From the NCBI GenBank assembly GCA_944392255.1, contig CALXVY010000013.1, positions 1-38,868 on the forward strand: a DNA stretch of 38,868 nucleotides. Reading direction: 5' to 3'. Numbering within the stretch: position 1 is the first letter of the stretch; every line of letters starts with the position of its first letter. Source of the DNA: an uncultured Alphaproteobacteria bacterium. GTDB lineage: Bacteria > Pseudomonadota > Alphaproteobacteria > RF32 > CAG-239. The notes under the pieces are model-generated. The model was not told the DNA's origin. It was given only the letters and a program-made list of their open reading frames with translations, and did no database searches. Of this stretch, positions 6,888-14,440 are shown in pieces. The position numbers and the translations under genes are program-made.

Positions 6888-7649
6888 TTAATCCTTTTTA
6901 GCATTTTCCAACAACATTTTGGCATGAGGATATTTTGCGGCACTTTCTTGATTAAGTTGCGCGCATTTATCCTCGATTTTCTCTTTGAGTTGCGCCATAA
7001 ATTCTTTTTTATCCATATTTAATGGAAGCGGTGGTAAAAATTCAATAACAACTTTTCCCGGATATCTGAGAAAAGAGTTTTTAGCCCAAAATAATCCGGT
7101 ATTAACAGCAACCGGAATGACCGGAACATTTAAGTTTTGGTACAAAAATACAAGTCCGGGTTTATAATCAGTAGTCTTTCCAGGTTTTGTACGCGTTCCT
7201 TCAGGAAAAATAATAATTGGTCTGCCTTGTTGCATACGATCTTTGGCATCATGAAGAAGCTTTTTGAGAGTAACTCCGCCGGCAGCACGATTTACGGCAA
7301 TCATTCCATAAAGATGTTGAGCCCAGCCAAACAAAGGAACATAAGTTAATTCTTTTTTCAAAATGAAAACAGCTTTTGTGATATAAGAAGATAAGCAATA
7401 AGTTTCAAGAGAAGATTGATGCTTTATCGCATAGATAACACCTTCTTGCCGGATATATTCTTTGCCGCGGATTTCAATGGAAATACCACAAATTTTTAAG
7501 AAAGAACAACACAAAGGCATCCAAATTTTATTCCAGAACGGAATAGTGGCCTTTCTGCTGAACAAACCAATGATGGTTCCGATAATGCAACCAAAGGCTA
7601 AAGTGAAAAAGAACAAAATATTAAAAATAAGTGAGCGAATATAGAGCAT
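6888..7649 (-). CDS. plsC: 1-acyl-sn-glycerol-3-phosphate acyltransferase (PlsC-like)
   Basis: This enzyme adds the second acyl chain to lysophosphatidate, making phosphatidic acid at the inner membrane. The 253-residue protein has an N-terminal membrane segment (about 5-29). The acyltransferase box is KHQSSLE, with H77 and E82, so it is HX4E rather than the common HX4D. FPEGTRT (148-154) is motif III. IPVAVNTG near 180 matches motif IV. The start chosen is ATG 7649 with AAGGA 8 bases upstream, inside the end of the ydcF-like gene, whose stop lies 2 bases before. A longer upstream frame overlaps that gene and is rejected. A role in other acyl transfers cannot be excluded. Confidence 0.9.
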   Translation of the reverse strand: MLYIRSLIFNILFFFTLAFGCIIGTIIGLFSRKATIPFWNKIWMPLCCSFLKICGISIEIRGKEYIRQEGVIYAIKHQSSLETYCLSSYITKAVFILKKELTYVPLFGWAQHLYGMIAVNRAAGGVTLKKLLHDAKDRMQQGRPIIIFPEGTRTKPGKTTDYKPGLVFLYQNLNVPVIPVAVNTGLFWAKNSFLRYPGKVVIEFLPPLPLNMDKKEFMAQLKEKIEDKCAQLNQESAAKYPHAKMLLENAKKD

Positions 7650-7651
7650 AA

Positions 7652-8227
7652 TTACAATCCTTGAAAATTGAGACGGCGCATAAGCCATACATATAAAAAT
7701 TTATTATATTCTGAAGCAATTAAGCAAAAACTTCTGGTTTTGGTCCACCATTCTTTAGCCACATGTTCTGAAAAAACGGGGTGGGGGATAATATTGAGTT
7801 TTGCGTTTTGATTTTGAAATTCTTGAATGCTGCGCGGCAAGTGATAATTTGAAGTAACCAAACGAATGGATGATATGTGATTTTTATCAAGCCAAGCCTG
7901 AGTTTGAATGGCATTTTCTATGGTGTTTGTAGATTTCTTTTCTAAAGATATATTTTTTTGAGGCATGGGAATATCTTGAAAATCGCTGATATCTTTAAGT
8001 GAAGTATTCTTTTCCACGCCGGAAATAAAAAGCTTATCGGCCAAACCTTGGTTCAAAAGTTTTACCGCTTCGCTGATTCGATTGCGACCACCGGTTAAAA
8101 CCACAATAGCTTGAGTGTGCGTAGATGTATCGGTAGGATAGTGATTGATGGTATATGCAAACAAGCAAAGACCGATGAGCCAAATGCCGATAACAACAAA
8201 GAAAGTAATCAAAATAAATTTTTTCAT
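7652..8227 (-). CDS. YdcF/SanA-like DUF218 membrane protein
   Basis: A 191-residue protein with an N-terminal membrane helix (residues 2-24) and a DUF218 domain. The family pattern is visible: IVVLTGG near 42-48, a string of conserved Ser/Thr/Asn (EKKSTNTIENA, about 98-108), and LVTSNYHLPRS near 123-133, which places a conserved His beside the predicted active site. DUF218 proteins such as ElyC and SanA act in envelope and lipid-carrier homeostasis; the reaction is not established. ATG 8227 has AGGAAA upstream and follows the ftsX stop by 8 bases. Its place between ftsX and plsC fits an envelope role. Confidence 0.88.
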   Translation of the reverse strand: MKKFILITFFVVIGIWLIGLCLFAYTINHYPTDTSTHTQAIVVLTGGRNRISEAVKLLNQGLADKLFISGVEKNTSLKDISDFQDIPMPQKNISLEKKSTNTIENAIQTQAWLDKNHISSIRLVTSNYHLPRSIQEFQNQNAKLNIIPHPVFSEHVAKEWWTKTRSFCLIASEYNKFLYVWLMRRLNFQGL

Positions 8228-8235
8228 CACATTTC

Positions 8236-9153
8236 CTACATTAAGCGTTGCAATGTTTGTTTAACGGTATAGTAAGCCGTCAACATAGCAATAACGGAAG
8301 CAAAAGCCGGTAGACCGACAATTATCAACCAATCAAAAGAAGAAAGTTTTGCTTCACCGATAATTCCCCCTTCAATTTGGTGAGCTAAAGAAGCGATACC
8401 AAAAATTGTCGGAATGGCGATTGCCAAACCGATAAGTCCGCCTTGTAAGGCCAAAATAGCTGAGCGTTTTGCATATTGCTGTGCAACATAAGTATCTTTT
8501 GCGCCCATTAAATGCAAAATTTCAATAGTATATTTATGTAATCCTAAGCTTGTTTGCGTTGTATAAAATATGGCGCCGGAAGTAATCATAATAACCAAAG
8601 CCAGAATACTCAGAGCCAAAATTTTAATGCCATCAGCAAACTGAATAAGCTTATTAAGCCAAAGTTTATGATTGTCCACAGAGGCCATAGGAGTTGCCTG
8701 AGCAAGCTTATAGGCCAAATCCATAAAATCAATATCAGCGCCTTTTTTTATTTTAACATCAATGATACGGGGAATAGGCAAATCTTTAATATCGATTCCA
8801 TCACCGAGCCAAGGTTGAATAAGTTTTTCAAGTTGCTTATCGGTTAAAGGTTGGGCTTTTTCAATATTTTCCATATTGTTAAGCACCTCAAGAGCCTTAT
8901 TTTGGTGGGCTAAAGTTTCAGCCATAGCTTTTTCGGAATTGATATTTGTAGAAGGCATAATTTGTACGGTTAGAGATCCCAGAATACTTTCATTCCAGTT
9001 TTGTAACATTGAATTAATGGATAAAACGCCGGAGAGGGTAACTGCAAATAAAAACACGGCAATAGCCACCATAATTTGTAAAAACAAACTCGTGCTATTA
9101 TTTTTCAATGGCAATTCTTCGTGTCTGGCAATAAAAACAGTTTTATTAGACAT
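8236..9153 (-). CDS. ftsX: Cell-division membrane protein FtsX
   Basis: FtsX is the membrane partner of the FtsE ATPase. The complex couples ATP use at the septum to activation of peptidoglycan hydrolases. The 305-residue protein has one membrane segment near 25-45, a periplasmic loop of about 120 residues, then three more segments in the C-terminal half, with LHLMGAKDTYVAQQYAKRSA in the FtsX/permease domain. The start is ATG 9153, which overlaps the end of ftsE by 8 bases; the longer frame to 9189 lies inside ftsE and is unlikely. The M23 peptidase at 415 is a possible but unproven downstream target. Confidence 0.94.
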   Translation of the reverse strand: MSNKTVFIARHEELPLKNNSTSLFLQIMVAIAVFLFAVTLSGVLSINSMLQNWNESILGSLTVQIMPSTNINSEKAMAETLAHQNKALEVLNNMENIEKAQPLTDKQLEKLIQPWLGDGIDIKDLPIPRIIDVKIKKGADIDFMDLAYKLAQATPMASVDNHKLWLNKLIQFADGIKILALSILALVIMITSGAIFYTTQTSLGLHKYTIEILHLMGAKDTYVAQQYAKRSAILALQGGLIGLAIAIPTIFGIASLAHQIEGGIIGEAKLSSFDWLIIVGLPAFASVIAMLTAYYTVKQTLQRLM

Positions 9154-9907
9154 GTCTTCCTCCCAATTCAGCAGAATTATTAGGAGCAAAAATTTTCAAA
9201 CCATGATTTTGCAAATGAAGTCTCGGATAAGCAAAATCAGAAATCAATTTTTCACTATGAGTGGCAATAACGACGGTTGTTCCGAGTTTATTAAGCTCAA
9301 CAAAAAGCTTCATAAGTTTAGGCGCAATATCATTATCCACATTTCCCGTAGGTTCATCGGCAAGCAAAAGTTCGGGGCGATTAATTACGGCGCGAGCAAT
9401 AGCCACGCGTTGTTTTTCACCACCGGATAAGGTGGCTGGAGTTGCTTGAATAGAACGTTCAAGTTCTACCCATTGTAGAAGCTCCATAACTCTTTTTCTC
9501 ACCTCACGTTCATCCATTCCACAGACTCGCAAAGGCAAAGCCACATTATCAAAAGCAGAGAGATGATCAATGAGGCGGAAATCTTGAAATACGACACCGA
9601 TTTTGCGTCGGAGTAAAGCCAAAGCATCGCGGTTTGCAAAATTAACATTCTGACCAAAAACGCTGACAGTGCCGCGGCTTGGTTTTTGTGCCAAATACAT
9701 CATGCTAAGCAAAGAAGTTTTACCGGCACCACTGCGTCCGGTCAAAAAATGAAAAGAACCTTTGCGTAAGGACAATTTGATATCGCTCAAAATTTCAGGT
9801 CCTTGCCCATAGCGGATTCCTACATTTTGCATTTCAATTATAGACGTTGGTTTATTAGTGCTGCTAAGCAATTTATGGCTCCCTAAAAAAACATTTTTGA
9901 CTATCAT
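9146..9907 (-). CDS. ftsE: Cell-division ATP-binding protein FtsE
   Basis: A 253-residue ABC ATPase that binds FtsX. Motifs in order: Walker A GRSGAGKTS (about 58-66), Q-loop at VVFQDFRL, signature LSGGEKQRVAIARA (about 159-172), Walker B LLLADEPT, and H-loop ATHS. Alphaproteobacterial FtsE usually starts close to the VGIRYG strand; here the only ATG upstream is at 9907, giving about 22 extra residues, and no ribosome site is visible for it or for the internal ATG (residue 26). The true start could be a rare codon near residue 23. The gene is divergent from the zinc-ribbon gene at 10011. Confidence 0.94.
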   Translation of the reverse strand: MIVKNVFLGSHKLLSSTNKPTSIIEMQNVGIRYGQGPEILSDIKLSLRKGSFHFLTGRSGAGKTSLLSMMYLAQKPSRGTVSVFGQNVNFANRDALALLRRKIGVVFQDFRLIDHLSAFDNVALPLRVCGMDEREVRKRVMELLQWVELERSIQATPATLSGGEKQRVAIARAVINRPELLLADEPTGNVDNDIAPKLMKLFVELNKLGTTVVIATHSEKLISDFAYPRLHLQNHGLKIFAPNNSAELGGRHV

Positions 9908-10010
9908 AAGATATGATACGCAATAGGTCTACCAAAATATTTCATTTAATAAAGTGTTTTTTTTCTTTTCTAAAACAAATTTTATGCCTATATTGCGAAA
10001 AGAGGTAAAA

Positions 10011-10907
10011 ATGTTAATTTATTGTCCAAAATGTAAAACCGGTTATGAAATAGAAGCAGAGGTTGTTCCCGAGCAAGGAAGAAACCTAAGATGCGCTGTA
10101 TGCAAAAAAGTTTTTAAATGTATGCCTGAAGATTTGATAGATGGTTCTAAGTTGCGTACGGCTGAATTTACAGAAGAAGAAAAACTTCACCTTGATGAAA
10201 AAGGACATCTGCAAGATGAAATAAATATTGAAGCAGCTGTATCAGAGGCATCAGAAGCGTCGGTGGATTCTCAAGAAGAAAATTGGGAAGAAGATGTATC
10301 TGAAGCTAAAAAAACTTTGGATGATTTGGCTTCTGAAAACCAATATGTTAAAGACATATTTCAACGCCTTTCCGTTGAGACGGAAAATCTATTTCAGGCA
10401 GATAAAGAAGAACCTCAACGAAAAAAACTTTTGTTTAGGATAAGAAAAGCCTTAGGCATCGTAAATATCAAACATATATTATATTATGTTTATGCATTAC
10501 TCATCTTTTTAGTGCTGTTTTTATATTATGCACGCTATGAGGTTGTTCGCACTTTTCCAAAGATGGCATCAGTATATAATATGCTTAATATTGAAGCTGT
10601 TGTTGCCGGAGAAGGGTTGGAATTTCAAAATGTCGTTCGTCATGAATTTGAAGATGACTATGTTCCCAAAATTGAGATAAAAGGTTTTATTGCCAATAAA
10701 ATGAATGTGAATATAGAGATTCCGAAAATCAAAATAGAATTGTTAGATAAAGATGGAAAAGTCATTCAGTCCGAAATTTTTGATTCGGTCATTCCATTGG
10801 TTACGGCAAAAGCAAAAATTCCTTTTAGTCATATTGTTTCTCGACCGTCACCGCTGAGTAAGTATATATATCTGACTTTCATCAATCCGCCACTAAATAA
10901 AAATTAA
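10011..10907 (+). CDS. Zinc-ribbon (MJ0042-type) membrane protein with DUF3426-like C-terminus
   Basis: A 298-residue protein. The N-terminus is a zinc ribbon with CPKC (5-8) and CAVC (28-31), the MJ0042 finger typical of Alphaproteobacteria. An acidic linker runs from about 45 to 135 (many Glu/Asp). A membrane helix follows at about 155-174, then a beta-rich C-terminal domain (about 195-298; IEIKGFIANKMNVNIEIPKI) resembling DUF3426. The layout suggests the ribbon faces the cytoplasm and the C-terminus the periplasm. ATG 10011 has AGAGG 5 bases upstream; earlier in-frame ATGs have no such site. The gene is divergent from ftsE, a pairing I associate with Alphaproteobacteria. Function unknown. 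Confidence 0.85.
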   Translation: MLIYCPKCKTGYEIEAEVVPEQGRNLRCAVCKKVFKCMPEDLIDGSKLRTAEFTEEEKLHLDEKGHLQDEINIEAAVSEASEASVDSQEENWEEDVSEAKKTLDDLASENQYVKDIFQRLSVETENLFQADKEEPQRKKLLFRIRKALGIVNIKHILYYVYALLIFLVLFLYYARYEVVRTFPKMASVYNMLNIEAVVAGEGLEFQNVVRHEFEDDYVPKIEIKGFIANKMNVNIEIPKIKIELLDKDGKVIQSEIFDSVIPLVTAKAKIPFSHIVSRPSPLSKYIYLTFINPPLNKN

Positions 10908-10936
10908 AAAAACACCTCTTTCGAGGTGTTTTTTTT
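10907..10936 (+). terminator. Terminator of the zinc-ribbon gene
   Basis: Stem AAAAAACACCTC / GAGGTGTTTTTT with loop TTTC and a T-run, overlapping the stop codon. It can also work leftward. Confidence 0.9.
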
Positions 10937-10954
10937 TGTTGACGATTACATACA

Positions 10955-10990
10955 AAAAAGCCTCGCAAACTGTTGATTTGCAAGGCTTTG
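10955..10990 (-). terminator. Terminator of tRNA-Leu
   Basis: Read leftward: AAAGCCTTGCAAA, 7-base loop, TTTGCGAGGCTTT, T-run. One G-T pair in a 13-bp stem, 5 bases past the tRNA CCA. Confidence 0.85.
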
Positions 10991-10995
10991 TTGAT

Positions 10996-11081
10996 TGGTA
11001 GGGGTAGTCAGACTCGAACTGACACGGCCTGAGGCCACAAGATTTTGAGTCTAGCGCGTCTACCAGTTCCGCCATACCCCC
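10996..11081 (-). tRNA. tRNA-Leu (CAA)
   Basis: 86 nt with a long variable arm (class II). Acceptor GGGGGTA pairs with TACCCCT (first pair G-T), D arm starts GCGGAACTGG, anticodon loop CTCAAAA gives CAA, variable arm TGGCCTCAGGCCG, T arm GTCAG-TTCGAGT-CTGAC, discriminator A and encoded CCA. The anticodon stem (CTAGA / TCTTG) has a U-U opposition at the second pair, which is unusual. Confidence 0.93.
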
Positions 11082-11098
11082 ATCAGATAACGGAGATA

Positions 11099-11127
11099 TA
11101 GATATTATAATAAAATCCATCTGTCAA
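11099..11127 (-). promoter_or_regulatory. Promoter for tRNA-Leu
   Basis: On the minus strand TTGACA (11127-11122), a 17-base spacer, then TATCTA (11104-11099). The tRNA 5' end is 17 bases downstream of the -10 element. Confidence 0.6.
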
Positions 11128-11159
11128 CAGTTTTTTTTATAAAAAAATAATTTTTTTTA

Positions 11160-12482
11160 TTATAAGAATTTAAACCAACATTTTTTGCGTATGTAGATAT
11201 AGGTTAATAGACTCAAAACAAGGTTATAGGCATGTTCAGATAACCAGCAAACAGCAATATCCGCTTTGAGATAAACCACAATAAACCATACGGCAATTGT
11301 ATAAGCAACCAAAGCTAACAATTCTAAATACATGGCCGCTTTAGTGTCACCGATACCAAATATGATTCCTAAAAAGACAAATCCGGGAACAAGAGAAAAG
11401 TAAGTTGTCATAGAAGCATAATAAGCCGGAACGGCTTTATAAATTAAGTCAATATCGTCGGTATAAATGCGCATAATCCAAAATGGAGAAATCAACAAAA
11501 GGAGCGTGGCAATAAATCCGCCTCCATATCCTAAAACTACAATACGATAGGCTGTTGGTTTAATTTGCTTGGTCTGGTCAGCCCCATATAAATTTCCGGT
11601 AATAGCATTAGCTGTTCCAAGAAGAGCATTAATAATCATAAAAGGCAGAGCGCTGACACTGCGTAAAATATTGGAAATTGCTAACTCATCTTCCCCTAAG
11701 TGTTCAACGGCTAACATAAAAAACAGCCAAGTGGCAAAAGAAACCATGTTTTGTAAAATAGTCCAAATAGAAATATTCAAAACACGATATAAAGTTTTTA
11801 AATTACGAAAATAGGGAATGTCCAAACCATATTTTTTATAAGCTGTTCGGCTAAAAGTATAAATAATGAAAAATAGCACAGAAGAAGCTTCGGCAATAAC
11901 GGAAGCAATAGCGGCACCGGTGACACCAAGTTCAGGGAAACCACATTTTCCAAAAATGAGTAAATAATCAAAGATAATGTTGATGACGAGCATCACATAG
12001 GCATTGAGCGATAAAACTTTAGTATGTGTTGTGCCAATATAAAAAGCTCTGAACATAACAATGGTAAAAGAAAAAATAAATCCATATGAACGTGGATATA
12101 AATAATCTAAAGATGATTGCAACACCAAAGGAGAAGAAATCAGATAAGTAAGGATTCCTTTTCCGAAAAGATGAATTCCAACAATAAAGAATAATGCAAA
12201 AATAAAAAGAAAAAATAAACCTTGGTAAAAAATCTGCCCAATTCGACGATAGCGTTTTTCTCCATTGTGTTGCGCGATAAGAATTTGAGCCCCGATAGAA
12301 AAACCTTGTCCGAGCATAAATATCATCACATAAAAGACACCGGCAATGGCAGAAGCGCCAAGTTCAATTTTGCCGACACGACCTAAAAAAGCGGTATCTG
12401 TTAATCCAATGAGTTGTTGAATAATCATACCGGTAAGAATAGGGTATGCAATCAGCCAAATTTTTTTGTAATTAAAAGTCAT
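11160..12482 (-). CDS. MATE family multidrug/metabolite exporter
   Basis: A 440-residue protein with about 12 membrane segments and no soluble domain. The N-terminal IWLIAYPILTGMIIQQLIGLTDTAFLGRVG and the related segment in the second half (NILRSVSALPFMIINALLGTANAITG) are the paired MATE repeats. Members exchange Na+ or H+ for drugs, toxins or metabolites across the inner membrane; the substrate cannot be read from sequence. Start ATG 12482 is chosen because the protein then begins MTFNYKKIWLIAYP as in the family; no ribosome site is visible, and an in-frame GTG three codons upstream is an alternative. It is a solitary gene facing tRNA-Leu on the left and divergent from the TPR-methyltransferase gene on the right. 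Confidence 0.9.
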   Translation of the reverse strand: MTFNYKKIWLIAYPILTGMIIQQLIGLTDTAFLGRVGKIELGASAIAGVFYVMIFMLGQGFSIGAQILIAQHNGEKRYRRIGQIFYQGLFFLFIFALFFIVGIHLFGKGILTYLISSPLVLQSSLDYLYPRSYGFIFSFTIVMFRAFYIGTTHTKVLSLNAYVMLVINIIFDYLLIFGKCGFPELGVTGAAIASVIAEASSVLFFIIYTFSRTAYKKYGLDIPYFRNLKTLYRVLNISIWTILQNMVSFATWLFFMLAVEHLGEDELAISNILRSVSALPFMIINALLGTANAITGNLYGADQTKQIKPTAYRIVVLGYGGGFIATLLLLISPFWIMRIYTDDIDLIYKAVPAYYASMTTYFSLVPGFVFLGIIFGIGDTKAAMYLELLALVAYTIAVWFIVVYLKADIAVCWLSEHAYNLVLSLLTYIYIRKKCWFKFL

Positions 12483-12609
12483 GAAAATCACATGTTTTTT
12501 TGAACATATATATAAATTACCATGATAAAGAGAAAATGTCAAACCGGACAAGAAACTTGATTATTTTCAGAGATTACGTATACTGATAAAAAAATAAAAA
12601 GAGGAAAAA

Positions 12610-13929
12610 ATGTTAAGAAAAAATGAGGCAGCATTAACAAATTACAGTTTAGATTTGTATCAAAAAAAAGATTATAAAAAATCTGAAAAAATATGCCGCC
12701 GAATATTAAAGAAAAATCCAAACAATGAAACGGTTTTAATTAATCTCGGAAATATATTTTTTATCAAAAAACAATATGAAGAAGCCTTGAATTGCTATCA
12801 AAAGGTTCAGCAAATAAATTCAGATTCTTTTTTAGCAAAAGTCAATATTGCTAATGTATACTTAGAGCAAGAAAATTATGAACAAGCAGCTATTTACGCA
12901 GAGCAAGCATTATCTGAGGATTCGCAAAATTATATGGGGTTAAATATTTTAGGAACGGCATTGCTTGAACAAGAAAAATACGATAAAGCTCTAACAATAT
13001 TGCAACAAGCATTAAAACAAAATAATCAAGATGCATGGCTATATAATTATCTGAGTAGATGTTACCAACAAAAGTCCATGATAGAGGAGGCTGTTAAATG
13101 TGGCTGGCAAGCTATCAAACTTGCGCCGAATGATGAGAGCCACCATATTAATTTTGGTTATATGCTCTATGAACTATCTTTGGATTCTGAAGATGAAATC
13201 ATCAAAAAATATGCCATGCGCTGGTTAGAAGATTATCCTCAAAATAAAATGGCAACACATATGGGAAAAGCCATTCTCAATCAATCAATTCCCGAATGTG
13301 CCAATAAAGAATATATCAAAGAAATTTTTGATATATTTGCCGAAAGTTTTGAAAAAGTTTTGAAAGATTTAGAATATCAAACCCCACAAATTATGGCGCA
13401 GTTTTTAAGCAAAATTTATGGAGAGGATTCGCATCCCAAGTTACATATTTTAGATGCCGGATGCGGAACCGGATTATGTGGAAAATTTTTAAAATCCTAT
13501 GCTCGATTCTTTGGTCTGGACGGGGTAGATTTATCAGCACAAATGCTCAAAAAAGCAAAGGCAAAAAAAGTTTATAATCACTTGTATTGCAATGATATTA
13601 TTTCTTTTTTGCAAAAGAAAAAATCGAGCTATGATTTGATTGTTTCTGCCGATGTTTTGACCTATTTTGGAAGATTGGATTCTTTTTTTGAGCAAGTTCA
13701 AAAATCACTCAAAAAACACGGTCGGATTCTGTTTAGTTTTACGGCAAATGAAGAAGATGAAAAAGATTATGTTTTGCATAAATCAGGACGCTATAAGCAC
13801 AATCAAAAATATGTTGAAAATTTGCTACAGATATATGGATTCGATATTGAAAAAGAAGAGTATTGTTGTTTGCGAAAAGAAGCCGAGCAAGAAGTAAAAG
13901 GTTATATTATCTCTGCCATAAAAGCATAA
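12610..13929 (+). CDS. TPR-repeat protein fused to a SAM-dependent methyltransferase
   Basis: A 439-residue two-part protein. Residues 1 to about 200 hold five or six tetratricopeptide repeats (for example AALTNYSLDLYQKKDYKKSE, VLINLGNIFFIKKQYEEALN, KVNIANVYLEQENYEQAAIY). Residues about 230-439 form a class I methyltransferase: motif I DAGCGTGLCG at 282-291, the acidic strand LDGVDLS near 301-307, and a motif IV-like YDLIVSADVLTYFG. TPRs usually bind a protein partner, so this may methylate a bound protein or small molecule; the substrate is unknown. GAGG sits 6 bases before ATG 12610. It resembles methyltransferases annotated as UbiE/Trithorax-like TPR fusions in Alphaproteobacteria, but I cannot name an orthologue. 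Confidence 0.87.
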   Translation: MLRKNEAALTNYSLDLYQKKDYKKSEKICRRILKKNPNNETVLINLGNIFFIKKQYEEALNCYQKVQQINSDSFLAKVNIANVYLEQENYEQAAIYAEQALSEDSQNYMGLNILGTALLEQEKYDKALTILQQALKQNNQDAWLYNYLSRCYQQKSMIEEAVKCGWQAIKLAPNDESHHINFGYMLYELSLDSEDEIIKKYAMRWLEDYPQNKMATHMGKAILNQSIPECANKEYIKEIFDIFAESFEKVLKDLEYQTPQIMAQFLSKIYGEDSHPKLHILDAGCGTGLCGKFLKSYARFFGLDGVDLSAQMLKKAKAKKVYNHLYCNDIISFLQKKKSSYDLIVSADVLTYFGRLDSFFEQVQKSLKKHGRILFSFTANEEDEKDYVLHKSGRYKHNQKYVENLLQIYGFDIEKEEYCCLRKEAEQEVKGYIISAIKA

Positions 13930-13960
13930 AAAAACTCTTGTTAGAAACAAGAGCTTTTTT
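13929..13960. terminator. Bidirectional terminator
   Basis: An 8-bp stem CTCTTGTT / AACAAGAG with loop AGA, A-run to the left and T-run to the right, between two converging genes. Confidence 0.85.
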
Positions 13961-13979
13961 TATCAAAATCTAGAAAAAA

Positions 13980-14225
13980 CTACTTAGATTTTTTTGAAGC
14001 AGAAGCTGTTTTGCAAGCAGCAGATTTTGTAGATTTTGCATTAGAAGTTTTGCTAGAAGTCTTCTTAGAAGAGCAAGAAGATTTAGAACAAGAACCTTTA
14101 TTGCAGTTAGAGAGTTGCTCAACAGCCATAGCCCAGAAATATTCATCTTGACCATTTGGGCAGCCGGCATTTTGCCAGTTGTAATAAGCTGCTTCTCTAA
14201 TAGCATCTTCATTAAATTTAACCAT
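13980..14225 (-). CDS. DUF2934-like small protein with Ser/Lys/Cys-rich tail
   Basis: An 81-residue protein. Residues 6-38 (AIREAAYYNWQNAGCPNGQD, then EYFWAMAVEQL) match the pattern of the DUF2934 helix-turn-helix-like motif (IR..AY..W...G...G.D...W..A...L). The remaining 43 residues are low-complexity Ser, Lys, Thr and Ala with four or five Cys (NCNKGSC, SSC, AAC). The tail is basic and probably unstructured, so nucleic-acid binding is possible but unproven. ATG 14225 has GGAG 8 bases upstream. It is a single-gene unit between a shared terminator and the glycogen operon promoter region. The domain match is by eye. Confidence 0.8.
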   Translation of the reverse strand: MVKFNEDAIREAAYYNWQNAGCPNGQDEYFWAMAVEQLSNCNKGSCSKSSCSSKKTSSKTSNAKSTKSAACKTASASKKSK

Positions 14226-14440
14226 AATAAACTCCAATAAAACAATGTTTTTACATACAACAATTACTATATAACCAAAATTTTATACGTCAATAGGTAA
14301 TAGCTTGAAAATGTGCAATTTGTAAAATAAAATTTATAAGTAAGTATATTTTCTTGCAATTAAGAATATATCATTTATAGATTAGCAAAGATAAACAAAA
14401 ATTTTTTGAGATCTTGGACTTAAAAATCAGGAGTATATTT

